Below are positions 11,374 to 20,300 of a stretch of DNA of 64,000 nucleotides, piece by piece. How positions within the stretch are numbered: position 1 is the first letter of the stretch; each line of letters opens with the position of its first letter. The stretch is from assembly GCA_012932865.1 (NCBI GenBank), contig SAXG01000008.1, positions 1 through 64,000 of the forward strand, read 5' to 3'. Origin of the DNA: Amylostereum areolatum. Its lineage: Eukaryota > Basidiomycota > Agaricomycetes > Russulales > Stereaceae. The notes under the pieces are model-generated. The model was not told the origin of the DNA. It made no database searches and was given only the letters and a program-made list of their open reading frames with translations. The position numbers were made by a program, and so were the translations under genes.

Positions 11374-13340
11374 TGATTGTCTTTGAACATGTTGGCAGTG
11401 CGTGCGAACGTTTCACTGTCCATCTTGTTCACAAGCTTGGTGATCTGATCAATCGGGGATTCTTCCTCTGTTAGATTCGTCGTTCGTGCATTGATCGTTG
11501 TTTGGGTACGTTTCTCTGGGCAGTTCCTGGAGATGTGTCCTGGCTTCCGGCAATAGAAGCATGATCCTTTCTGAGTTCGTACGTTCTTGCGGGGTAAGGC
11601 GTCTGAAGTTCGGTTGTTGTTTCCGGTCTGAGCGGCTCTGGCGGTGTAACATTCCTTTATTTCCGTTTCCTCTTCGGAATGGACGTACGCTGTGGTTTCT
11701 TGTATAGGAGGGTGAGATCACTCGTCGGGTTCATTGGTCTCGTATAATGTCGTTGGAATGCTTGAGCTTCTCGCCAGTTATTATCGATGCGCAGTGCGAG
11801 TTCATACCATTCGTCGATATCGTTCGAGATGTGATCTCTCTTGAGATCTCGACTACTATATCGTTGCGCAGTCCTCTCTTGAATTGGTCGATCAATGCTT
11901 TATGATCGTAACCGCTTCCATAGCATAGTCTCTAAAGACGTGATGTAATCTTTGGTTTCCATAGTGCCTTGTTCCAGGCGCTGTATGTTGAATCTAGCGT
12001 CTCTTCCGGGGTCTATTTCTCCAAAGGTTTCTAAGAAGTAGTCACGGAATCCCGTCCATGGAAGATACTTCTGGATCTATGCCGCGCTCTCGTATCTTAT
12101 CGATCTTGCTTATTAAGAGGGACGCCCAGTGAAGGGCGGTCCATCGTGAGATGCGAGAGTACAAAGGTTATCTTACGCATGTTGGTTTTGTATGCGTTGG
12201 GGAATGCTATGAAGCGAAGTACGCATTGTTCAATGAATTTGCTGCTTCGCTCGGTCCTTCCGTCGTATACTCCTAGCGCGTTCAGTTTGAATCCTTTGTC
12301 TTTGTCTTCGGGTTTAGATCCAATTGTTCCTGTTCCTCCCGGTGGTGAATGCCATGGTGGGTCTCGGTCCTTCCGGAAGATCTGCGGTTGCTCCTCTTCC
12401 GTACATAGTCCTGAACCTTTTTTCCTTTCTCATTATCAGCTGATCGGTCGAAGGCGATGATGGTCGGGATGGTGCTTTCCATCCTATTGGTTCGCCTAAA
12501 CCGAATCCTATGGGGAATCGAGTCTTATGTCGGTTTCGCGGGATCGGCTGGTGTTGGAGTTGCAGGCGTCTGGAGCGGTATAAGTTCTCCAGGGGGGACA
12601 TTGCTAAGTGTGGCGGCGGGGTTGGGTATCGAGGTGGTACGTCTCCCATTGTCGTGACGTTCTCTGGTCTTCCGAATAGATTTCCTTGTCTTCCTTTTCT
12701 GGTTCGAAGATGTCTTTGTCTGATTTAATGATGGAGATCTTGTTGATTCTTGTATGTCTTTCCGTTTCTGCTGCGCTCGATGGGCTGCCTTCTCGACTTC
12801 CTCCGGAATCGGACTTAATTTGGGGGTTTGATACAGTTCTCTTAGGTTCTGGCGCGGTTTCTCTGGAGGCTGTGTGCTGCTGCGGGTTCTTGAGGATGCT
12901 GGAGTTCGGTTTGAGGGTTCTGTGGTTCGGTTGTCGTATCGGCTGTGTCGGTATCGGGATCAAATTCCCAGTAGTCCTTAATATTCCCGGTGTAAGGTTT
13001 CTCTTCGACTTTCTGTGCGTCCGGGTGTTTCCAGAGTTCTTCTGATGAGAGGGGCCCGATATGAGGTCTTGAATAATCTGGGCGCTTCCAATGTGAATTG
13101 TCGTAGCTTCCGTCTTCCTTTTCTCTTTTGGATCTATCTTTGAAGTATTCTGCTGCTGGGGGAAGGTTGTATCTGTATATGGGTGGGTTCCACTGGTATG
13201 CGTATGTCCCTTTGCTTTCTTTCGCACGAGGGTTCCGTCGTAGTAAAAAAGGAGATGATAGGGGTCAAATGTCCAGCGATGATCTTCGTTTCCGTTAGGG
13301 AAGTCTCGACTGCAGTTTGATTGGAGTTGAGGGATCTCAA
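11364..13340 (-). pseudogene. Element B gag, frameshifted
   Basis: Gag relic between the leader and pol. The first third is Pro/Ser/Lys-rich, the middle resembles the retrotransposon Gag capsid, and a CCHC knuckle (CFYCRKPGHISRNC) lies near 11520-11565, about 190 bp before the stop. No single frame is open. The ATG at 13340 is the first in the plausible frame but the true start is uncertain. Confidence 0.75.
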
Positions 13341-13441
13341 AATCTGATGGTCTTTTTTCAGCGGGTTGTTCCGCTGACTCCGTGGTGGGTGTTTCGTTTG
13401 ACGCTCTGCGCCAAACTGTAGGGTGAGCTAGTGTAGAGGAG

Positions 13442-13451
13442 AGCTCGTTCT
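13442..13451 (-). promoter_or_regulatory. Self-primer type PBS of element B
   Basis: Just inside the 5' LTR the minus strand reads AGAACGAGCT, complementary to AGCTCGTTCT in the same LTR (plus-strand 13681-13690), about 30 bp downstream of the TATA box. The same pairing is seen in LTR H. Confidence 0.55.
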
Positions 13452-13453
13452 AG

Positions 13454-13997
13454 TGTTAAGGACGGTCCTTATCACGTGACAAGCGGCTCAGGCTACAGTA
13501 CTCGTGTGGATGAGAGGTGGGATCAGGTGATCCAGACGTCTCGGTTTACGAAGTTAGAGGTCGATAAGCGAAGCAGTAAGTCTTCACAAGACTTAGGCGA
13601 GCTTTCGACTTAGTTACTTTATGCTCTCTTTAGTAGTGTTAAGAGGAGGTTCTATTTAGAACAGTCCTGTATTTACAAAGAGAACGAGCTGAGGAATAGC
13701 TCGTTCGTTGAGCCTCCTTTTATATGAAAGGAGATCAAGTAAATAAATGTACATAAAGCAACGATCGTATCAAGTATCTACGGGCGCGACTGTGGCACCG
13801 TCGTGGCTATGTTGTCGACATGTCGACGAACAGTGGCACTGCCGGAGCTGTGTTGTCGAGATGCCGACGAGCTGTGGCGCGGTCGTGGCTATATCGTCGG
13901 GACGGTTACGAGCTGGGGCACAGTCGTAATCCGTCGTTTAGCGACGTCCTTCCGAATAAGGTAAGGGAAAATGAGATACCTTATTGGAGTTGTAACA
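13454..13997 (-). repeat. 5' LTR of element B
   Basis: 544 bp, same ends as the partner LTR at 3812-4360. It differs from it by a few substitutions and small deletions (for example near 13545 and 13588). It is followed on the right by the second CTGAT. Confidence 0.92.
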
Positions 13998-15403
13998 CTG
14001 ATCATCAGAAAAGGAAAGATCTATGTACCACAGAACTCGAACTGCGACGCATGATCCTAAAATCGCATCATGATCTCCAGACGATTGGACATCCGGGAGA
14101 ATGAAACTCTAGAGCTGGTACAAAGAAACTTCTGGTGGCCAAAGATGATTTCCTTCGTAAAAGCTATGTCCAAGGATGTCCCGTATGCCAGTCAACAAAG
14201 AATGTCACACATCCGGCAAAACATCTACTACAACCTACGGAAATACCAGAACGACCATGGGAAACAATCACATCAGATTTCATTACAGATCTTCCGATCT
14301 CCAACGGATTCGATTCGATCAACGTAGTCGTCGACAGGTTCACCAAAACCGCAAGTATTCACACCGTGCCTAAAGATGATCAACGCAGAAGAAACAGCTG
14401 ATCTTCTGATCGACAATGTTTACAGACGATTTGACTATGGAAAAGAATGATATCGGACAGAGGCCCTCAATTCGCATCCAAAGTATTCCAATCCATCTGC
14501 GAAAGTCTCGGAGTTATCTCGTCGCTCAGTACAGCATATCATCCCCAAACGGATGGCGAAACAGAAAGAGTGAATCAAGAGTTAGAACAATATCTTCGAG
14601 CATTCTGCAACGGAGATCAAACGAATTGGGCAAAACTTCTACCAAAAGCAGAATTTGCACACAATATAAGACAACATTCAGCTACGAAAGCTTCCCCATT
14701 TGAACTCCTGCACGGGTATCAACCGGTTTTCAACCCGGCAATACCAACCAATCCGCGAATACCGACAGCCGAAGAAAGAATAAAGAACTTTAAGGATGCA
14801 TGGGACAACGCAGAAGCAAGTGTGGAAATAGCTGCCAAATTGATGAAAATGCAGCATGATCAAACATTCACGCTGCGAGATCAACTCAAACAGGGTGACC
14901 AAGTATGGTTAGACGGGAAAAATCTTAACACGGTATACCCGAAAACTAAACTAGCACCAAAGCGATTTGGCCCATTCAAAATTGAAAAAGTAATAGGACC
15001 AGTAACCTATCGCTTAGAACTACCGGTGAAGTGGAAAATACATCCGGTATTTCACGCGGCACTATTAATTCCGTTCAAAGAGACAGAACAATATGGAGAA
15101 GCTTACGAAAAGCCGCCTCCGGAACTAGTAAACGATGAAGAACTCTATGAACTAGAAACAATAATAGCCTCGAAACTAGACAAACGATATTCCGAACCAT
15201 TACATTATTTCGTAAAATGGAAAGGCTACCCAGACTCCGGTAACACATGGGAACCAGCATCTAATCTCAAAGGATCAAAAGATGCGATCACAGAGTTCCA
15301 CCGGAATAACCCGAAGGCACCGAGGTTGCCACCACAGCCAATCAAAGAGACCAACGAAGAATCTACTGATCTTGACGAGATCACTGTAACGCAACAAGAG
15401 TGA
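13998..15403 (+). pseudogene. Element A pol, part 2: integrase and chromodomain
   Basis: This continues the integrase cut at 3811. The HHCC zinc domain (H..H at 14060-14100, CPVCQ near 14175) and the first core Asp (about 14280) need frame changes. From 14447 the frame is open for 318 codons: ISDRGPQF with the second Asp, [13 protein letters not shown] with the catalytic Glu, the GPF-type C-terminal domain, and a chromodomain at about 15120-15310 ([17 protein letters not shown]). Stop TGA is at 15401-15403. Chromodomains of this class bind modified histone tails and steer integration. The gene is inactive because of the upstream breaks. Confidence 0.9.
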
Positions 15404-15487
15404 AGGCCAACACGACGAAAGAAACACAAGGCGAAAATAAAACACTGGTGAAACTCATTCAGGCGAATGCACTGCCAACAGAGAGGG

Positions 15488-15495
15488 GATAAAAA
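15488..15495 (+). promoter_or_regulatory. TATA-like box upstream of A ORF2
   Basis: GATAAAAA, 30 bp before the ORF2 ATG (15525), inside a block that is almost identical in element B. The 121-bp gap between pol and ORF2 has room for little else. Confidence 0.45.
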
Positions 15496-15524
15496 CCCTA
15501 TGGGTTCAACGAGACAGAGCACCA

Positions 15525-17485
15525 ATGTCCAACACCCCAAACGCAGCCGACACCTCTTCCACCAATCCAATCGTCACTCCCAGCAATGTCGACCGCCTCC
15601 GTTTCATTTGCAACAAAGTACACCACACCCAGCAGGAACGAACCCTCTGCGGAGACTGCTTCATCGCTCGATCCGCAACTATCCTCGCAATTAAGTCGGC
15701 ATCTCCTCCGTCTAGGTCAGGACCAGACGGAAGAACAAGGGGTAAGCCGCTTAGAAGCACACAGAAGAACCCCAACTGAAGCGCATGGATTCCTCACAGG
15801 TGCTAATGCAATCCCCGTTGCCCGGAGCAACGGAAGTCCAAACACCCGATTCCCCGATGCTAGAAAGTCAGATAGCCCACATGATAGCCGGAGTAGCTCT
15901 CGAGCAGGCCAGGGAGCGGATCAGCGAACTCAGGCAGGAGTCGGCTGACGTCCAGAGCATCTTGGGGAATCACATCAAGATGCTCGACGAGGAGTTTCTT
16001 CAGCTAGACTCGAGGTACCTAACACTCTCGACCGAGATGGAGGAGAGGGAGGTCAAACTCCTTCGACGACTCCAGAAGCTAGCGCAGCAGCTATACTCAA
16101 CGTCGCAGAACTCCGAAAATTCCTTACTGAAGTCGGACTCAGAGTTAACTGGCTTAACTGGGAAAGACACACCTTCCGTGCCGCCTACGAAGGAGAAATC
16201 CTCCGAAGACGAATGGAAACCACTGGAGTTCCCCATATGTCTCCACGAGACGGCCCTGACATCGACCTTATCTTCCATGGACATCACATCTCCCCGGGCT
16301 ATACTGTTCGACCCGATCCCATCACGACCACCCTCACCAGATCCCCGTACCCTCCTAACGCCCCTCCGCGGCCCGTCACCGCTCATACTCCACCAAGATC
16401 CATACCCATCCCCGGCCTCAACCACGTTAACCCCATCCAGCCTCCCGTCGTTAGAAACGACATATCCGGAAAGTACACCGGACAGCCCCGTACTCCCCCA
16501 GACCCCAGACAGCCAACCAGAAGATTCCCAACGGAAAATCCTCGACAAGTACCTTGGGCACCTTCTTCACTGCCAGCAGTGCCTAGACCGCCAACTCCTT
16601 TCCCAACTTCTATTGACGACGCTCCCATGCCTTGGAACGGAAATCCCCCTGCTTATCCCTCCTTCCTACGCCCACACCCCGACCACACTAGTGATCCCAT
16701 CGCCCAAGATCCCTGAGTCACCCCACAGCGACGTAAACATGAATCTGTCGACTCCGACGGAAGATCGCTCAAGCGGATCAGAGACGTCGACTTCCCCGAT
16801 AAGTCGGGCGATGAAGAACTGCGACAAGATCCAGGAGATAATCCAACGGATGAAGGAAATCCAAGCTCGCGGGAGACAGGAGCGCGAGTCAATGGACGAA
16901 TCGGACAGCTCGGCGGAGGAATCGGACGATCCGACGGACGACAAAGCAGAGGAGGTAACCGAGAATCCCTCGGACTGGAAGAACGACGAGCCGACCACAT
17001 GGACGCAAGAACAGTGGGACGCGATTCCTGTGAAGCCGTGGAAACGCTGCTGGAAATGCGGCGAGCGAGGCCATCTCCGCCGAGACTGTCCCCGTCGCAA
17101 GAACGCTCCCCCTCACTTCCCCCGATCACGGTCATGCTACCCTCTCCGACCACGGACTCCTCTTCCTCGCCCGAGCCATCCGGATACCAGCTACGGTCCA
17201 GGAACACTGATGTCCCACCCCCACCTCCGACATACCGACGCTACCGCCCGCGCCCACAGGCAGCTTCTGGGCTTCCTCACGCGACGTGAAAGCCTGACTC
17301 ACGAAGCCGCCCAACACGCCACCGAACAGTGGCTGTACTGGGAGGACGCGGCACTCCGCACTCAGCGGGAACCTCCCTCGCGATTCAACCACTCTTGGCG
17401 CGTCGACGATCTCTTCTGGAAAGAAGAGGACTGGGACTTGCAAGAAGTGGAAGAGTCGAAGGTTCACTGGCCGGAGCCTTGGTAA
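15525..17485 (+). pseudogene. Element A ORF2: coiled-coil, CCHC zinc-knuckle protein downstream of pol
   Basis: An accessory gene not found in standard Ty3/gypsy elements. The start MSNTPN (15525) leads into a Cys/His cluster (ICNKVHH ... CGDC) that resembles a small zinc finger. From 15785 a different frame is open for 566 codons. It holds a coiled coil at residues about 35-105, a long Ser/Pro/Thr region, an acidic block (MDESDSSAEESDDPTD), then WTQEQWDAIPVKPWKRC. A CCHC knuckle (17048-17089) and a conserved C-terminus ending VHWPEPW close it. The N-terminal and main frames do not join directly. A GT-AG candidate intron at 15742-15799 does not by itself restore the frame, so an indel is likely. 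A second Gag/nucleocapsid-like role is inferred from the coiled coil and zinc knuckle. Confidence 0.75.
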
Positions 17486-17899
17486 GCGCACGGGCGATCT
17501 TTCACTCATCATACGCACTCGGACTGTTTCTCCCATCATCATTTACGTCTCTATCTCGTTCCTATCATCTCGCCTTTACGATTTCTCATTACGATACTCC
17601 TCGGACTGATCACGGACTGTGCCCTCACTCGCACGCATATTTTCCTCGGACTTCTCTACGATACGAGTTCCTGTCGCTATGAGGAAGGCGAAGTGTCTGA
17701 TATTCTCTCACCGCGACGCGCTGGACGCATCGCTTACTTACGACTCATGTCTGATTATGTACGAAATTCCCGCTTACGATTGACGGCAATGATTACATCA
17801 TTGCCCCTCCACATCGCAAGCATAAAAGGAAAGCCACAAAGATGATAACATCCTCAGACATTGTCTAACAAACTCACTCGCACCGCCCAAATCCACAAA
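17486..17899 (+). promoter_or_regulatory. ORF2-ORF3 intergenic region with TATA-like box at 17822-17829
   Basis: 414 bp of pyrimidine-rich, non-coding sequence. An ATAAAAGG box lies 71-78 bp before the ORF3 ATG, preceded by a short palindromic stretch (GATTACATCATTGCC) and followed by a C/A-rich leader. B has the equivalent box and leader. It is a candidate internal promoter. Confidence 0.45.
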
Positions 17900-18283
17900 A
17901 TGTCTTCTACCCTCGCCTCCTCTTCACGCAACCTCTCCACCACTGACCACACCCCTCCTACCACTCCTCCTCCTTCGCCCGTCCTCTCGCGCACTCCCAC
18001 GCCCGACCCACAGGACGAAGAACTCCTTCGTCATCTCAAACGAGTCACGGAACTCCTAAACCGTCCGGACGTCGCTCGCACCATGAAGAGGCCGAGAAGC
18101 TTAGACGAAGAAGCTATGCAGGAGTCGAAGGGAAGATCCGGCATCAAGGGACTCTTCCGAAAGCGTGGGCCTCGGTTCAAGAGCCCGGATCACGCGACGA
18201 CGGCGAGGATAGGGCATCGGTTAGGGGCTACTACGATAGATGGGGAGGACCTGAAAGTAGTAGAAGCGTTGTTAAAGCGATAG
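17900..18283 (+). CDS. Element A ORF3: small basic protein of unknown function
   Basis: 127 codons from MSSTLASS. The upstream in-frame ATG at 17861 is not matched in B, so I choose 17900. The order is a Ser/Thr/Pro-rich N-terminus, a charged helix (DEELLRHLKRVTELL), KRPRSLDE, SKGRSGIKGLF, a basic patch, ARIGHRLG, and a C-terminal helix ending VVEALLKR. It matches B ORF3 closely while the surrounding non-coding sequence does not, which suggests past selection on the protein. I recognise no known domain. Confidence 0.7.
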   Translation: MSSTLASSSRNLSTTDHTPPTTPPPSPVLSRTPTPDPQDEELLRHLKRVTELLNRPDVARTMKRPRSLDEEAMQESKGRSGIKGLFRKRGPRFKSPDHATTARIGHRLGATTIDGEDLKVVEALLKR

Positions 18284-18316
18284 AATAGAATTCTATCGTT
18301 GGGGTCCGGGCAAGGA

Positions 18317-18323
18317 TATAAAG
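18317..18323 (+). promoter_or_regulatory. TATA box upstream of A ORF4
   Basis: TATAAAG, 39 bp before the ORF4 ATG, in the 72-bp gap between ORF3 and ORF4. It fits the pattern of a TATA-like box before each post-pol gene. Confidence 0.45.
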
Positions 18324-18355
18324 AGTGAACATCAGAAAACGACAAACCCAGAAGC

Positions 18356-18697
18356 ATGATGCAATCAACACAATCACCCGATCTATCGATTTTCAATACG
18401 CCCACTCCTCGCTGGCTCATCGCCGTCGTCAGCATCATCGTAGGACTTACGATCCTCACCTTCCTCGCATCAACCATATTCCTTCTCCAATGGCGAAGAG
18501 CGAGCGACCGACAACACGTTCAAGACATCCCTCTAGAACCACTTCGATTCAGGAATCTACGGGACGTAGATTCTAGAGAGGGGGATAGTGTTACAACTCG
18601 TTCAAGGTACTTCATTTTCTATTGCCTTATTAGGAAGGACGTCGCTAAACAACGAGTTACGACTGTGCCCCAGCTCGTAACCGTTCCGACGACATAG
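18356..18697 (+). CDS. Element A ORF4: single-pass membrane protein with LTR-encoded tail
   Basis: 113 codons (a second ATG follows directly at 18359). Residues about 20-46 form a strong transmembrane helix (WLIAVVSIIVGLTILTF, then LASTIFLLQW), followed by an Arg-rich juxtamembrane stretch (RRASDRQ), so it looks like a type II or tail-in protein with a short N-terminus. Codons for DVDSREGDS lie over the polypurine tract. From 18589 the frame runs into the 3' LTR, which encodes the last 36 or so residues; the stop is at 18695-18697. B ORF4 keeps both ends. An envelope-like or membrane-targeting role is possible but unproven: it has no signal peptide, no cleavage site and is much too short for a class I fusion protein. 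Confidence 0.7.
   Translation: MMQSTQSPDLSIFNTPTPRWLIAVVSIIVGLTILTFLASTIFLLQWRRASDRQHVQDIPLEPLRFRNLRDVDSREGDSVTTRSRYFIFYCLIRKDVAKQRVTTVPQLVTVPTT
18575..18588 (+). other. Polypurine tract of element A
   Basis: AGAGAGGGGGATAG directly before the 3' LTR. The same tract occurs in B (4361-4374, minus). It lies inside the ORF4 coding frame. Confidence 0.8.
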
Positions 18698-18870
18698 CCG
18701 CGACTGTGCCACAGTTCGTCGGCATCTCAACAACACAGCTACGACAGTGCCACTGTTCGTCGGCATCTCGACAACGCAGCCACGACTGTGCCCCAGTCAC
18801 ATCCCCGTAGATACTCGATGTGATCGTTGCCTTATGTACATATATTTACTCGACCTCCTTTGTATAAAAG
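18589..18870 (+). repeat. 3' LTR of element A, segment 1 (interrupted by D)
   Basis: Starts TGTTACAACTC. The segment is U3 with four 41-bp repeat units (from about 18659) and stops inside the TATA box TATAAAAG (18863-18870), where element D is inserted. It continues at 26284. Confidence 0.93.
18866..18870. repeat. Target-site duplication AAAAG of element D
   Basis: AAAAG at 18866-18870 is repeated at 26279-26283, flanking the D LTRs exactly. The target is the TATA box of A's LTR. Confidence 0.95.
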
Positions 18871-19290
18871 TGTCACGGATCGCTCCATTTCTCTCTTCGT
18901 TTGCAGACCTCGTACACGCGACGTGTCACGGCACATGACTTTCCCTTGCATCACATGCTTCAATGACGTCATTGCCCGGACTTCCGAGCGGGATTCCGCA
19001 TCCTTATCTATGACATCACTGCTCCGGACCTTCGTCCTCCGCCCCATGACTCCTTTCCTATTGTTCCCCCCGCTCGCACCACTATCGCATCGCATCGCAC
19101 CATCGTTCCCACTTGTATATAAGGACAGTGTTTCCCCTCCCTTTTCCCTAGACTGTCCATCTCGTCATACGGTACTGTAGCGAACGTTGCACTACCCTAG
19201 ACCCCGGCACTCTCGAATCTATTTTCTTCTCGCTCCTCCCATCGTCGCGACTTAGGCGGTTCATCGGTCTCATAAACTGTGTTTCTGACA
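18871..19290 (+). repeat. 5' LTR of element D
   Basis: 420 bp, TGTCACGG...TTCTGACA. TATA box TATATAAG at 19116-19123. The likely RNA start is about 30 bp further on, near 19149, where the self-primer sequence TAGACTGTCCA begins. Confidence 0.95.
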
Positions 19291-19907
19291 CCTGGACAGT
19301 CTACCCCTACGCCTACCTCGCACCCCTCTCTCCACCTACCTCTGCCGTCTCCACGACGTTAAAAACTCCCACCACGGACCTCCCGAACGCACCGGTTTTT
19401 CTCCCGTTCAACGGAAAGCCGATCACCCCCCGCGACGACGCACCACTCCCCTACCCTTGGTCCGACGCCGTCACCGTCAACTGCCTCGTCCCCGTACAGA
19501 ACCTCTGCAAGAAAGATCCCTGGACCGCGCACGGCCTCAACTTCCGCATCTTCGAGTGGAGGTGGCACAAGGATCACGGTACTGTCGTCCTTGCCCTATA
19601 CGTCCGGATCACCACGTGCATCAACGTAGATCTCGAACGCCTTGAATTCACCCTCCACGCCCCCACCTACCACACGTACCTCATCCAGGACGCCCCCAAC
19701 CCGATCCTCCAAACCAGTTTCACCTCCGTCTCCCAGTTTAACCGCCGGACCCCCGAATCCACCCCGCCACCAGTCCTCCGTCCCACCATCAAGGGTAAGA
19801 CCCTTCGTCGCCGCCACCACGAACATAAGATCCGCCAGGCAGTAAAAGCCGGCTACCTCACCAAGAAACTCCTCGGCCGTCGCCCCATCGCGGCGGACTT
19901 CTTCTAG
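19291..19907 (+). CDS. Element D pre-gag frame without an ATG start
   Basis: About 205 codons are open from the end of the LTR to a TAG at 19905-19907, with no usable ATG near the beginning; the frame is also open back into the LTR. The product has a core (CKKDPWTAHGLNFRIFEW) that resembles the pre-gag product of C (SKDPWAWHNWKV), and a basic C-terminus (TLRRRHHEHKIRQ). Once the solo LTR is discounted, it is in the same frame as gag across the TAG. It may be the Gag N-terminal domain made by readthrough or a separate product with a non-AUG start. The same frame is intact in G. Confidence 0.5.
19293..19303 (+). promoter_or_regulatory. Self-primer type PBS of element D
   Basis: TGGACAGTCTA begins 2 nt after the LTR and is the exact 11-nt complement of TAGACTGTCCA at 19149-19159 in the LTR, about 26-33 bp beyond the TATA box. 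This is the layout of Tf1-type self-priming, in which the RNA 5' end folds onto the PBS. A tRNA primer is the alternative, since the PBS also starts with TGG. Confidence 0.65.
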
Positions 19908-19994
19908 ACCATCATCACGTCCTCCGCAGCCCCTCGTCCCCCCACTCCGAACCTCCCCCCAGGCGTTTTTCGAGACTACTGTCCCGAAGAATAC

Positions 19995-20300
19995 TGTCAA
20001 GAACGACCGACTAAGGAATGCATCCAATAGCCTTCTAAGTCGCGACACAGGCAGTGGCTCAGAGGAAGGGGGAATCAGGGAACAAAGGGAGAACAGTACA
20101 TTGCACTCTAAGCCGGTAAAGACTAGGAGGAAAGACTAAGGAACTAGATACATGCAGGCCAGCTATATATACTAGGGAGGGGATGTGCACAGATCAAGGG
20201 GCACATCAGCGATGCCATCAAAGGGGATTGATCCACAGGTGTGAGATCAGATAGCGCGAGAAAGCAAGGAAAAAGCGGAGCAAAAGGGCGAACCGTGACA
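19995..20300 (+). mobile_element. 306-bp solo LTR of a separate LTR family, inside D gag
   Basis: TGTCAAGAACG...ACCGTGACA flanked by the 5-bp duplication AATAC (19990-19994 and 20301-20305). G, which lacks it, shows the empty site. It contains a TATATA box near 20165 and no ORF. Orientation is not determined by any coding region; plus is arbitrary. Confidence 0.88.

Larger units (their letters stand above)
3812..13997 (-). mobile_element. Element B: A-family chromovirus inserted antisense in element A
   Basis: This is a complete-length but decayed element of 10,186 bp on the minus strand, with LTRs at both ends and a 5-bp target duplication (CTGAT). In coding order from the right it has the 5' LTR, gag, pol (PR-RT-RH-IN-chromodomain), ORF2, ORF3, ORF4, a polypurine tract and the 3' LTR. 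The gene order is the same as in A, so the three post-pol genes belong to the family and are not a one-off capture. The two LTRs differ at several positions and by small indels (549 and 544 bp), so B is not recent. Its reading frames are broken many times. Confidence 0.92.

Noticed and set aside
15742..15799. 58-nt intron in A ORF2 (GTAAGC...CACAG)
   Set aside because: Removing it does not join the N-terminal frame to the long coiled-coil frame, and B has unrelated indels in the same area. Kept only as a possibility.
19596..20048. Gly/Val/Glu-rich antisense frames over the pre-gag region (also 62450-62950)
   Set aside because: They are shadows of GC-skewed pre-gag codons, and the frame in D runs across a solo LTR boundary.
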